DNA of 64,000 nt, from contig NZ_QFFJ01000001.1 in NCBI RefSeq assembly GCF_003308995.1, forward strand, positions 2,542,001 to 2,606,000. The letters run 5' to 3'. Source of the stretch: Chitinophaga flava (GTDB taxonomy: Bacteria; Bacteroidota; Bacteroidia; Chitinophagales; Chitinophagaceae). Under the pieces are notes generated by a model. That model saw only the letters and a program-made list of their open reading frames with translations, had not been told where the DNA came from and ran no database searches. This document shows positions 16,257-24,424 of this stretch, in pieces; positions within the stretch are counted from its first letter, which is position 1, and every line of letters begins with the position of its first letter. Both the position numbers and the translations under genes were made by a program.

Positions 16257-17060
16257 ATGCAACCTAACAACGTACTGGACTTCCGCCGCTTCGGCTTTTA
16301 TCTCCGGCAACATCTGCTGGCGTCCTGGAAATCCTACATGCTGGGCACGCTCGCCATCCTTGGTATTATGCTGCTATTTCCCCTGTTCATATTGGTGACA
16401 GGCAACATCCCCAACCGGATGACTGACCTCGTTGGTTTTTATTATGTGGGACTCTTCTTTGCCGGAATGCTCTTTACCAGCATGTCTTTCACCGACTTCA
16501 TCAACAAGGAAAAAGGCGTACACTTTCTCATGTTGCCCGCTTCTCTGTTTGAAAAATATATCAGCATGTTTCTCATTACCAGTATAGGCTTCCTGCTAGT
16601 GTACAATCTCTGTGCATCTATTGGCTTCTTCGCCATCGATAATGTGGTGCGCTCTAAAACCGGGATGGGACTGGCACGTAACTGGGAATTCTTCAACACC
16701 AAAAACGGAGCGATATATTTTTACTACGGATATGTTTTCCTTCATGCCGTCTTCCTGCTGGGAGCTATCTCTTTTCAGCGACTGGCTTTCTTCAAAACAT
16801 TTGTCACTACGCTGCTAATCCTCGGCGGACTGTATCTCCTCAACACCATTTTTGTATGGATACTCTTTGGCAACAAAATGTACTATCCTTTCCAGCAGGT
16901 GCCATTCCTCCTGGTAGCGACAAAAGGTGGAGTGTACAATAGCGAGATGTTTATCATCTCAGAAAAGATGATTAAAAGCTATGCCTTCATTGCCGAGTAT
17001 GTACTGGCCCCTGTTCTGTGGACCATCGCCTATTTCCGGTTAAAGGACAAGGAAATTTAA
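16257..17060 (+). CDS. ABC transporter membrane protein
   Basis: 267 residues and very hydrophobic, with about six membrane helices: roughly 24-48 (MLGTLAILGIMLLFPLFILV), 58-80 (YYVGLFFAGMLFTSMSF), 100-122 (MFLITSIGFLLVYNLCASIGFF), 155-172, 180-205 (FVTTLLILGGLYLLNTIFVW) and 240-260. It has no large extracytoplasmic domain. It begins 5 bases after the ATPase stop and is its obvious partner. Sequence conservation in such permeases is low, so the call rests on topology and gene order. Confidence 0.75.
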   Translation: MQPNNVLDFRRFGFYLRQHLLASWKSYMLGTLAILGIMLLFPLFILVTGNIPNRMTDLVGFYYVGLFFAGMLFTSMSFTDFINKEKGVHFLMLPASLFEKYISMFLITSIGFLLVYNLCASIGFFAIDNVVRSKTGMGLARNWEFFNTKNGAIYFYYGYVFLHAVFLLGAISFQRLAFFKTFVTTLLILGGLYLLNTIFVWILFGNKMYYPFQQVPFLLVATKGGVYNSEMFIISEKMIKSYAFIAEYVLAPVLWTIAYFRLKDKEI

Positions 17061-17072
17061 AAATTTTATGAG

Positions 17073-17444
17073 ATGGAATTTAAAGATTCACAAGCCATTT
17101 ATCTGCAGATTGCAGACTACATATGCGAACAGGTGCTGCTCAACAAATGGCAACCAGAAGAACGCATACCCTCAGTAAGAGAACTGGCCGTTGCCCTGGA
17201 AGTCAACCCCAACACCGTAATGCGCACCTGCGAGCTGCTACAGCAACAGGAAATCATCTACAACAAAAGAGGCATCGGTTACTTCATCAGCAGCGATGCC
17301 ATTGAAAAAATCAGGCAGTTCAAAAAAGAATCCTTTATCACTAACGAGTTGCCCAGCCTGTTTCGCAGCATGTATCTGCTAGACATCGATATGGACGAGC
17401 TAAAACCGTACTACGAAAAATTTAAAAAATCTAATTTCAAATAA
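17073..17444 (+). CDS. GntR-family transcriptional regulator (YtrA subfamily)
   Basis: 123 residues. The winged helix-turn-helix fills about 10-75: IYLQIADYICEQVLLNKWQPEERIPSVRELA, then EVNPNTVMRTCELLQQQEII and the wing NKRGIGYFIS. The remaining 45 residues form a short helical effector/dimerisation tail (MYLLDIDMDELKPYYEKF), the hallmark of the YtrA subfamily, which lacks the large ligand-binding domain of other GntR proteins. It lies inside the operon, 12 bases after the permease and 1 base before the next gene. The inverted repeat at 15381-15406 is its likely operator. Confidence 0.9.
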   Translation: MEFKDSQAIYLQIADYICEQVLLNKWQPEERIPSVRELAVALEVNPNTVMRTCELLQQQEIIYNKRGIGYFISSDAIEKIRQFKKESFITNELPSLFRSMYLLDIDMDELKPYYEKFKKSNFK

Positions 17445-17445
17445 C

Positions 17446-18186
17446 ATGAAAACTAGCAATAAATTATTCCTCGGCTTTTTAGGACTGGTCGTGTTATTGA
17501 TGTTAAGTACAGACATTGTGCTGCGAGCCAATTACAGCAAGGGAATTACCAATAGTGACCACGATCGGTCGGGGGAAAACAAGCCCATCACAACCACCCT
17601 GCCACCCTTTAAAGTGGTGTTGGTAACCACCGCTTCCGGCGCCCCACAGCAGGATTCCACCAAAGCAGTGGAAGTACGCCAGGGCAACAACAGCAGTACC
17701 ACCACCACCGTTAGCAGTGTATGGGATAAAGGTTATCTCAACATCAGACAGGCTGATAAATATGTACTGACCACCAACACCGGCGACAAGGTACAATTCA
17801 GGAACTCCGGCGACACCTTGTTTTTACTGGTATATAATTCAGGAGATATACACCTCACCGCTCCACAGATAGAACAGGTGATCGCTCCCTCTTCTCATCT
17901 GCGTATAGATGAAATGAAAGAGGACCGTTTGACAATCATAACCGGCCCACATGCAACAACTCATATTAACGACAGCAGGATAGGCTCCCTCTCTTTTTCA
18001 GGTGGCATCGAAAGCACGCTGGACATATCTGAAGGCACCCTGACAGACAGCCTGAAAATAAGATTGGACAAGGCCAGCAAACTTCGTTTAGGCGCATCCT
18101 ACAAATACGGAGACATACAGGTAGACAGTTTAAGGGAGATGTACATCCAGGGCAACAGCATTCAAAACATCAAACAAATAAAATAA
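17446..18186 (+). CDS. membrane-anchored extracytoplasmic protein, unknown function
   Basis: 246 residues. One N-terminal hydrophobic segment (about 7-27, LFLGFLGLVVLLMLSTDIVL) should anchor it to the inner membrane. The rest is rich in Ser, Thr, Asn and Asp, with short alternating beta-strand patterns (SSTTTTVSSVWDKGYLNIRQ, RLTIITGPHATTHIND, LSFSGGIESTLDIS). This resembles the beta-solenoid adhesin-like domains (DUF2807 kind) often encoded after such regulators, though I cannot confirm the family. Its ATG begins 1 base after the GntR stop, so it is translated with the ABC operon. It may sense or cover an envelope component handled by the transporter. Confidence 0.6.
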   Translation: MKTSNKLFLGFLGLVVLLMLSTDIVLRANYSKGITNSDHDRSGENKPITTTLPPFKVVLVTTASGAPQQDSTKAVEVRQGNNSSTTTTVSSVWDKGYLNIRQADKYVLTTNTGDKVQFRNSGDTLFLLVYNSGDIHLTAPQIEQVIAPSSHLRIDEMKEDRLTIITGPHATTHINDSRIGSLSFSGGIESTLDISEGTLTDSLKIRLDKASKLRLGASYKYGDIQVDSLREMYIQGNSIQNIKQIK

Positions 18187-18292
18187 ATATTAATAAAGAT
18201 AGTTGATAACGTGAAAGCATATACGTTTTTACTATTTCATAACAGGGATGATTTTCCACTCGTTCCTTCATCACTAAAGTTAATCATAAATA

Positions 18293-18324
18293 AAAAGCGT
18301 CCTGATGTTCATCAGGACGCTTTT
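18293..18324. terminator. bidirectional terminator
   Basis: AAAAGCGTCCTGATG (18293-18307) pairs perfectly with CATCAGGACGCTTTT (18310-18324), followed by a T-rich run. It lies between convergent stops at 18186 (+) and 18347 (-). Confidence 0.93.
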
Positions 18325-18346
18325 ATTATTTTTATGGCAATTGTTG

Positions 18347-19525
18347 TTATTTGAACTGAGTTGCAAGATAAGCCATGGTGCCCATTCCTATCTCTATGCT
18401 TCTTTCATCCACATCAAAGGTAGGTGTATGCACACCGGAAGTGATACCTCTTTCCACATTGCCGGTACCCAGGCGGAAGAAACAGGCCGGTACTATCTGT
18501 GAATAGAAGGCAAAATCTTCTGCGCCCATTCTTAATTCGGTATCTTCTACCTGTTGTTTGCCGAGATACTCCTCTGCAAAACCACGTGCTTTGGCAGTTA
18601 CCTCTTCATTATTATACAAGGTAGGATACCCAACCAGTATTTCGACATCTATTTCAGCACCCAGGGATTCAGCAATACCCATCACCTGTTTGCGGATCAG
18701 CTCATGCGCTTTAAAACGCCAGGTTTCATCCATTGCTCTGAAAGTGCCCATCAGCTTTACTTCGCTGGGGATTACGTTGGTCGTAAAACCACCATTGAAA
18801 GCGCAGATAGATAACACTGAAGGAGAGAAAGGATTGTTATTGCGGGAGATGATTTGCTGCAGGCTCACCACCAGCTGAGATGCCACGAGGATGGTATCTA
18901 CAGTCAGGTGTGGCTGTGCAGCGTGACCGCCTTTGCCTTTCACGGTGATGTAGATCTCGTCGGCACTGGCCATGTATTTACCGGCGCAGAAACCTAGTTT
19001 GCCAGTTTCCATGCTGGGCTGCACATGCAGGCCCAGGATAGCGTCGGGGCGCGGATTTTCCAACGCACCTTCTTCAATCATGATGCTGGCGCCGCCGGGG
19101 TGTTTTTCTTCTCCGGGCTGAAACAGTATTTTGATAGTCCCTTCCAGTTCGTCTTTCAGCTCATTTAAAATTTTGGTAGCACCCAGCACTACGGTGGTAT
19201 GTACATCATGTCCGCAGGCATGCATCACGCCATTATTGACAGATTTGTAGGGTACATTATTGGCCTCCGTGATAGGGAGTGCATCAATATCAGCGCGCAG
19301 CGCGATCGTTTTGGATGCTGGATTTTTCCCTTCTATCAATGCTATGATACCGGTACCGGCAACACCAGCCTTATAGGGAACACCAAATTTATCCAGCTGC
19401 TGCCGGATAAATTCGGAGGTATTATATTCCTGAAAAGATAATTCGGGATGGGAGTGAATATGCCGCCTGATCTCTACGAAGGCGGGGGCATAGGCTTTAG
19501 CCAGCTCTTTAATACGGTTCTTCAT
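18347..19525 (-). CDS. M20 family metallopeptidase / amidohydrolase
   Basis: 392 residues of the M20D type (N-acyl amino acid or hippurate hydrolase relatives). The catalytic domain shows RRHIHSHPELSFQE, the aspartate in RADIDALP (D79 region), MHACGHDVHT with metal-binding His at 106 and 109, and FQPGEE (138-140, catalytic Glu). The lid/dimerisation domain runs from about 180 to 290 (GKGGHAAQPHLTVD). A final metal ligand is in SGVHTPTFDVDE. No signal peptide is visible, so it is cytoplasmic. Its start overlaps the SPOR gene's end by 17 bases, suggesting translational coupling. Exact substrate unknown. Confidence 0.9.
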   Translation of the reverse strand: MKNRIKELAKAYAPAFVEIRRHIHSHPELSFQEYNTSEFIRQQLDKFGVPYKAGVAGTGIIALIEGKNPASKTIALRADIDALPITEANNVPYKSVNNGVMHACGHDVHTTVVLGATKILNELKDELEGTIKILFQPGEEKHPGGASIMIEEGALENPRPDAILGLHVQPSMETGKLGFCAGKYMASADEIYITVKGKGGHAAQPHLTVDTILVASQLVVSLQQIISRNNNPFSPSVLSICAFNGGFTTNVIPSEVKLMGTFRAMDETWRFKAHELIRKQVMGIAESLGAEIDVEILVGYPTLYNNEEVTAKARGFAEEYLGKQQVEDTELRMGAEDFAFYSQIVPACFFRLGTGNVERGITSGVHTPTFDVDERSIEIGMGTMAYLATQFK

Positions 19526-19949
19526 TTGATAGTTCTTTATCCGGTGACACGTTGATGATAGCCGGTACTACAAATACACCGCCAGAGAAGAGGCTGGATA
19601 ATTTGTCGCGCAGTTCGGAGGCTTCTTCACGTGTTTTAAAATCGCCTACGCGTACTTTAAAATAGGGTGCCTGATAATCCATGTAAGTGCGGTAATCGTT
19701 GTACAGCTGCATTACACGGGCTTTGGCTTCATTGGCATCGCCGCGTTTGTTGGTGGAGATAACCTGTACCCGGAAGCCGGACTGACTGCGGACCGCCAGG
19801 GTATTGATATAGATCTGTTTTCTGATCAATACGTCGAGGCGCGGGTCTTTGGTCACTTTCACGGTTCCGTTGCCAGCCTGCGCATAGTCCTGCGCCATGG
19901 CCCAGCTACTTCCCAACAGGCAGCAAACCAGGATGAATAATTTTTGCAT
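19509..19949 (-). CDS. SPOR-domain secreted protein
   Basis: 146 residues with signal peptide MQKLFILVCCLLGSSWAMAQ. A SPOR-like domain lies in the C-terminal half: GFRVQVISTNKRGDANEAKARVMQLYNDYRTYMDYQAPYFKVRVGDFKTREEASELRDKL shows the characteristic RVQ..s, PYyKVRVGdF and r.eA pattern. SPOR domains bind glycan strands of peptidoglycan that lack stem peptides, so the protein probably acts in the periplasm at division or remodelling sites. It lies between deoC (20 bases upstream) and the M20 gene (overlapping). Confidence 0.85.
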   Translation of the reverse strand: MQKLFILVCCLLGSSWAMAQDYAQAGNGTVKVTKDPRLDVLIRKQIYINTLAVRSQSGFRVQVISTNKRGDANEAKARVMQLYNDYRTYMDYQAPYFKVRVGDFKTREEASELRDKLSSLFSGGVFVVPAIINVSPDKELSNEEPY

Positions 19950-19969
19950 GAATACTGTATAATTAAGAA

Positions 19970-20647
19970 TTAATAATCACTGTCAGCTGTAGCCACTCCA
20001 CCTTCCTTCACAATGTTGACACTGGCACTGGCGCCGATACGGGTAGCGCCGGCTTCAATCAGTTCCTTCGCAAAAGCAAAGGTACGAATACCTCCGGATG
20101 CTTTGATCTGTATGTTATCAGGTAAATTGGCCCTCATCAGTTTTACGGCTTCCACCGTAGCGCTTTTTTCCGCATACCCCGTAGACGTTTTCACGAAATC
20201 CACGCCGTACTTGCTGTAGAGCTGGCAACACTTAACGATCTCTTCTTCCAATAATATGCCACTTTCGATGATCACTTTGATCACTTTTTTCTTTTCCCGG
20301 ACGATATACATCAGATTGGCAATCTCTTTTTCCAGATATTCCCAGTCGTTGTTTTTAACAGCAGTGATATTGATGACGACGTCCAGTTCATCCACTCCGT
20401 CTACGATGGCGAGTACTGTCTCCGCCACTTTGGCTTCGATGGCGGAATAACCGAAGGGGAAACCGATAACGGTAGCCACTTTGGTATTGGTGGCGCCCAG
20501 AAACTGCTTCGCCACTTTCACATACAAAGGAGGCACACAGGCAGCAGCAAAATCATATTCCACACACTGCATGCACAACGTTTTGATGTCTTCCAGGGTG
20601 GTGGTAGGTTTTAAGATGGTATGATCAATATATCGGTTAATCTTCAT
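19970..20647 (-). CDS. deoC: deoxyribose-phosphate aldolase
   Basis: 225 residues from ATG 20647. An upstream in-frame ATG at 20683 lies before the -7 box and is rejected. The enzyme splits 2-deoxyribose 5-phosphate into glyceraldehyde 3-phosphate and acetaldehyde in deoxynucleoside salvage. Motifs are YIDHTILKPTTT at the N-terminus, VDELDVVINI, the Schiff-base lysine in DFVKTSTGY (K153), the second active-site lysine in IKASGGIRT (K182), and the phosphate loop RIGASASVNIV. Length is normal. It is first in a deoC-SPOR-M20 operon whose members have no obvious shared pathway. Confidence 0.96.
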   Translation of the reverse strand: MKINRYIDHTILKPTTTLEDIKTLCMQCVEYDFAAACVPPLYVKVAKQFLGATNTKVATVIGFPFGYSAIEAKVAETVLAIVDGVDELDVVINITAVKNNDWEYLEKEIANLMYIVREKKKVIKVIIESGILLEEEIVKCCQLYSKYGVDFVKTSTGYAEKSATVEAVKLMRANLPDNIQIKASGGIRTFAFAKELIEAGATRIGASASVNIVKEGGVATADSDY

Positions 20648-20670
20648 GACAAGTAGTATAAAATCGGAGC

Positions 20671-20678
20671 CAAAAATA
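20671..20678 (-). promoter_or_regulatory. -7 box (TATTTTTG) of deoC
   Basis: Exact TAnnTTTG on the minus strand, giving a leader of about 18 bases before ATG 20647. No clear TTG at the -33 position. Confidence 0.45.
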
Positions 20679-20691
20679 AACAATAAAGCGG

Positions 20692-20735
20692 ATTACGTAT
20701 TTCACATTGGGAAATGCTACATCCGTAATCCGCCT
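20692..20735 (-). terminator. hairpin between secA and deoC
   Basis: GCGGATTACG and CGTAATCCGC pair over 10 bases, with an inner ATTTC/GAAAT pairing. It follows the secA stop on the minus strand and most likely ends that transcript just before the deoC promoter. Confidence 0.6.
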
Positions 20736-20758
20736 TAAATATGTTGTAAAATCAATGA

Positions 20759-23700
20759 TTACAAGTCCTTACCGTGGCAGTTCTTGAATTTTTTGCCACT
20801 ACCGCAGGGGCAGAGATCATTGCGGCCTACTTTAGGGCCTACTCTTACCGGTTCTTGTTTCTCTTCCGGCATATCATATTCCGGAGCTGCTACCTCATGA
20901 CCGTTATGTTCGATGATATCTTCATGGGAAGCGCGCATGCGGCTCATATCGGTTTTTTCCTCATGGCCTTCCCGGATCTGCTCCTCCTGTCTGTCCTGGT
21001 CCTGGCTTACAGGTATACCGCATTTGCAGAGGAAGGAAACGATATCGCGGCTGGTTTCACCATCCATCTGTTTAAACAGTTTGAAGGCTTCCAGTTTGTA
21101 GATCAGCAGCGGGTCTTTTTGTTCGTATACGGCGCCCTGAACAGACTGTTTCAGTTCGTCCATAGCACGCAGGTGTTCTTTCCAGGCTTCATCGATGAGA
21201 GCCAGGGTGATGCTGCGTTCCAGGGCGTTCATGGTTTCGTGGCCATCTGTTTCCACAACTTTTTTCAGGTTGGCCAGTACGTTAACACCTTTTTTACCAT
21301 CGGTGAATGGGATGGAGATGTTTTCAATATGGTGACCTTGTTCGTTGTAGATACGTTCTATCACCGGCAGGGTGTTGGAAGTGATATCCTGCACTTTGCG
21401 GCGGTAGTTTTCCAGCGCCTGGTGGTACAGTCTGGAAGCCAGTGTAGGCACATCTGTACGGACCAGTTCTTCCTGGGTGATGTTGGCATCGATAGCGAAG
21501 TTGATGATGGCGTCCATTTTGAAAGCTTCGTAGTCGCCGCTTTCTTTATGGGTGATGACCATATTTTCTGCTACATCGAAGAAAGCGTTGTCGGTATCGA
21601 TGGCCAGACGTTCGCCGAACAGGGCGTGGTTACGTTTGGCATAGATCACGGTACGCTGTTTATTCATTACGTCATCGTATTCGAGCAGGCGTTTACGAAT
21701 GCCGAAGTTGTTTTCTTCCACTTTTTTCTGGGCTCTTTCGATAGAGCGGGTGATCATACTGTGCTGGATCACTTCACCTTCTTTGTAGCCCATACGGTCC
21801 ATCAGGCCGGCGATACGTTCGGAGCCGAACATACGCATCAGGTCATCTTCCAGGGAAACGAAGAACTGTGAAGTTCCGGGGTCACCCTGACGACCGGCAC
21901 GACCACGCAGCTGTCTGTCTACGCGGCGGCTTTCGTGTCTTTCTGTACCGATGATGGCCAGACCACCCGCTTCTTTCACACCAGGTCCGAGTTTGATGTC
22001 CGTACCACGACCCGCCATGTTGGTGGCGATGGTCACTGCACCGGGCAGACCGGCTTCGGCCACGATCTGGGCCTCACGGGCGTGTTGTTTGGCGTTCAGT
22101 ACGTTGTGCGGTACTTTTTCGAAAGTCAGCATCTTACTCAGCAACTCAGACACCTCTACGGAGGTAGTACCTACCAGTACCGGGCGTCCTTTGGCCTGCA
22201 GACCTTTGACTTCTTCTATAACAGCTTTATACTTATCTCTTTTGGTTTTGTATACCAGGTCTTCTGAATCCAGACGGGAGATAGGCAGGTTGGTGGGGAT
22301 GGTTACCACATCCAGCTTGTAGATTTCCCAGAACTCACCGGCTTCAGTAGAAGCTGTACCAGTCATACCGGCCAGCTTATGGTACATACGGAAGTAGTTC
22401 TGCAGAGTGATGGTAGCGAAGGTCTGGGTGGCAGCTTCCACTTTCACGTTTTCCTTGGCTTCGATCGCCTGGTGCAGGCCGTCGGAGTAGCGGCGGCCAT
22501 CGAGGATACGACCTGTCTGTTCGTCTACGATCTTCACTTTACCGTCCATTACCACGTATTCCACATCTTTGTCGAACAGGGTATAAGCTTTCAGCAGCTG
22601 CTGAACGGAGTGGATACGATCTGACTTCAGGGCATAATCCTGCAGCATTACTTCCTTACGTTGCAGTTTTTCTTCAGGGGAAACTGACATTTTTTCAATT
22701 TCCGCCAGTTCAGAACCTACGTCAGGCATCACGAAGAAGTTAGGATCTTCGCCGCCCTGGGTGATCAGGCTGATACCTTTTTCTGTCAGGTCTACGCTGT
22801 TTTGTTTTTCTTCTATCGCGAAGAAGAGGCCTTCATCTACTTTCGGCATTTCCCTTTGCTGGTCTGCCAGATAGTAGTTTTCAGCTTTCTGTAATAATAC
22901 TTTGATACCAGGCTCGCTGAGATATTTGATCAGGGCACTGCTTTTTGGCAAGCCTCTCCAGGCGCGCATCAGGGCCAGACCACCGGTTTTCGCGTCGTCT
23001 TTACCTTCGCTGATCAGTTTTTTAGCTTCCAGCAGGTACTGGTTGGCTGCTTTTTTCTGCATTTCCACCAGGTACTGGATACGTGGTTTTAATGCGTGGA
23101 ACTCCTGTTCTTCACCGCGGGGGATAGGACCGGAGATGATGAGCGGTGTACGCGCATCGTCTACCAGTACGCTGTCCACCTCATCCACCATAGCAAAGTG
23201 GTGTTTGCGTTGTACCATTTCATCCGGGCTGTGTACCATGTTGTCACGGAGGTAGTCGAAGCCGAATTCGTTGTTGGTACCGTAGGTGATGTCTGCCAGG
23301 TAGGCATTCCGGCGTTCCGGAGTATTGGGTTGGTGTTTGTCGATGCAGTCAACGGTGATATCGAGGAACTCGAACAGTGGGCCATTCCACTCGGAGTCAC
23401 GACGGGCCAGGTAGTCGTTCACGGTTACCACGTGCACCCCTTCACCAGCGAGGGCGTTGAGGTAGGAGGGCAGGGTAGATACCAGTGTTTTACCTTCACC
23501 AGTGGCCATTTCCGCGATTTTACCCTGGTGCAGTACTGTACCACCGATCAGCTGAACGTCGTAGTGTACCATGTTCCAGGTCACTTCGTTGCCGGCGGCT
23601 TTCCAGTTGTTTTTCCAGATAGCTTTATCGCCATCGATGGTCACATAGTCCTTTCTTACGGCCAGCTGGCGGTCCAGCGCTGTTGCGGTGGAAGTAATGG

Positions 23701-24076
23701 TAGGATTGGTGGCAAAACGGCGGGCAGCTTCTTTAACTACAGCAAAAGCTTCAGGCAGCAGGCTTTTCAGGACTACTTCCAGCTGTTTGTCGCGGTCTTT
23801 CTTCAGAATATCAATTTCCTGATAGATGGTATCTTTCTGTGTTATATCTTCTACGGCTTCTGCCGCTTCTTTTTTCTCGTTGATCTCCTGGTCGATTTTG
23901 ACAAGGTGGGCGCTGATGCGCTCGCGGAACTCCTGTGTTTTATGACGCAGGTCGTCGATAGGCAGGGACTGCAGCTTTCCATACTCCTCATTGACCTGCT
24001 GCACTATTGGAGTGACAGATTTGATGTCTCTGTCAGATTTGTTCCCCCCAAAAAGTTTTGTTAAAAAACCTAACAT
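20759..24076 (-). CDS. secA: preprotein translocase ATPase SecA
   Basis: 1105 residues. SecA pushes unfolded preproteins through SecYEG using ATP. Seen: N-terminal MLGFLTKLFGGNKSDRD, Walker A MATGEGKT (190-197), the DEAD-like motif VDEVDSVLVDDARTPLIISGP, NMAGRGTDIKLGPGV and the arginine-finger motif LRGRAGRQGDPGTSQFF. The scaffold/wing region ends in a SEC-C zinc motif, RNDLCPCGSGKKFKNCHG (CxC and CH at about 1089-1101). It is longer than E. coli SecA (about 900), mostly through an insertion in the preprotein-crosslinking region (about 330-480), usual for Bacteroidota. Monocistronic. Confidence 0.98.
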   Translation of the reverse strand: MLGFLTKLFGGNKSDRDIKSVTPIVQQVNEEYGKLQSLPIDDLRHKTQEFRERISAHLVKIDQEINEKKEAAEAVEDITQKDTIYQEIDILKKDRDKQLEVVLKSLLPEAFAVVKEAARRFATNPTITSTATALDRQLAVRKDYVTIDGDKAIWKNNWKAAGNEVTWNMVHYDVQLIGGTVLHQGKIAEMATGEGKTLVSTLPSYLNALAGEGVHVVTVNDYLARRDSEWNGPLFEFLDITVDCIDKHQPNTPERRNAYLADITYGTNNEFGFDYLRDNMVHSPDEMVQRKHHFAMVDEVDSVLVDDARTPLIISGPIPRGEEQEFHALKPRIQYLVEMQKKAANQYLLEAKKLISEGKDDAKTGGLALMRAWRGLPKSSALIKYLSEPGIKVLLQKAENYYLADQQREMPKVDEGLFFAIEEKQNSVDLTEKGISLITQGGEDPNFFVMPDVGSELAEIEKMSVSPEEKLQRKEVMLQDYALKSDRIHSVQQLLKAYTLFDKDVEYVVMDGKVKIVDEQTGRILDGRRYSDGLHQAIEAKENVKVEAATQTFATITLQNYFRMYHKLAGMTGTASTEAGEFWEIYKLDVVTIPTNLPISRLDSEDLVYKTKRDKYKAVIEEVKGLQAKGRPVLVGTTSVEVSELLSKMLTFEKVPHNVLNAKQHAREAQIVAEAGLPGAVTIATNMAGRGTDIKLGPGVKEAGGLAIIGTERHESRRVDRQLRGRAGRQGDPGTSQFFVSLEDDLMRMFGSERIAGLMDRMGYKEGEVIQHSMITRSIERAQKKVEENNFGIRKRLLEYDDVMNKQRTVIYAKRNHALFGERLAIDTDNAFFDVAENMVITHKESGDYEAFKMDAIINFAIDANITQEELVRTDVPTLASRLYHQALENYRRKVQDITSNTLPVIERIYNEQGHHIENISIPFTDGKKGVNVLANLKKVVETDGHETMNALERSITLALIDEAWKEHLRAMDELKQSVQGAVYEQKDPLLIYKLEAFKLFKQMDGETSRDIVSFLCKCGIPVSQDQDRQEEQIREGHEEKTDMSRMRASHEDIIEHNGHEVAAPEYDMPEEKQEPVRVGPKVGRNDLCPCGSGKKFKNCHGKDL

Positions 24077-24424
24077 GTTGAATGTTTAATTACGAATTAC
24101 AATTTTGTTTCTAACGTCTCCCCGTCCCGGCCTGAAGCTATGTCAGTTGGTTTTTCCCTGCTTCCAGCCTGTGGCACAGAGGCTGCGGGCTTAGTCACTG
24201 GATAGACGGAAAATACAAGTTACTCAAATATTATGCTTGGAAAGCAGAACTGTCAAGGTGTCAGTTTTGTTGTAGGCTGCTTTGTCAAGGGTGGTAAAAT
24301 TATGAATAAATTCGGGGAAATGGAGGGATTTAAGCGGGAATTAAACATACAAATTACGAATTACGGATTTGCAGGAAAATTATAGGCAAACTCCCTGCAA
24401 ATCCGCTTCATCCGGTACCGGGGG
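24077..24424. other. intergenic region between secA and SusCD locus 1
   Basis: 348 bases. The 13-mer AATTACGAATTAC occurs twice, at 24088-24100 and 24352-24364, near the two ends. A hairpin (24364-24405) sits at the right. I see no convincing gene between them; a 28-codon open stretch on the minus strand has coding-like composition but no start. Confidence 0.5.
24364..24405 (-). terminator. hairpin ending SusCD locus 1
   Basis: CGGATTTGCAGG (24364-24375) pairs perfectly with CCTGCAAATCCG (24394-24405), 18-base loop. It begins about 20 bases past the stop of the PKD-like lipoprotein gene. Confidence 0.6.

Noticed and set aside
20774..24064. several long open frames antisense to secA
   Set aside because: All lie within secA, are Phe/Val/His-rich and show no family.
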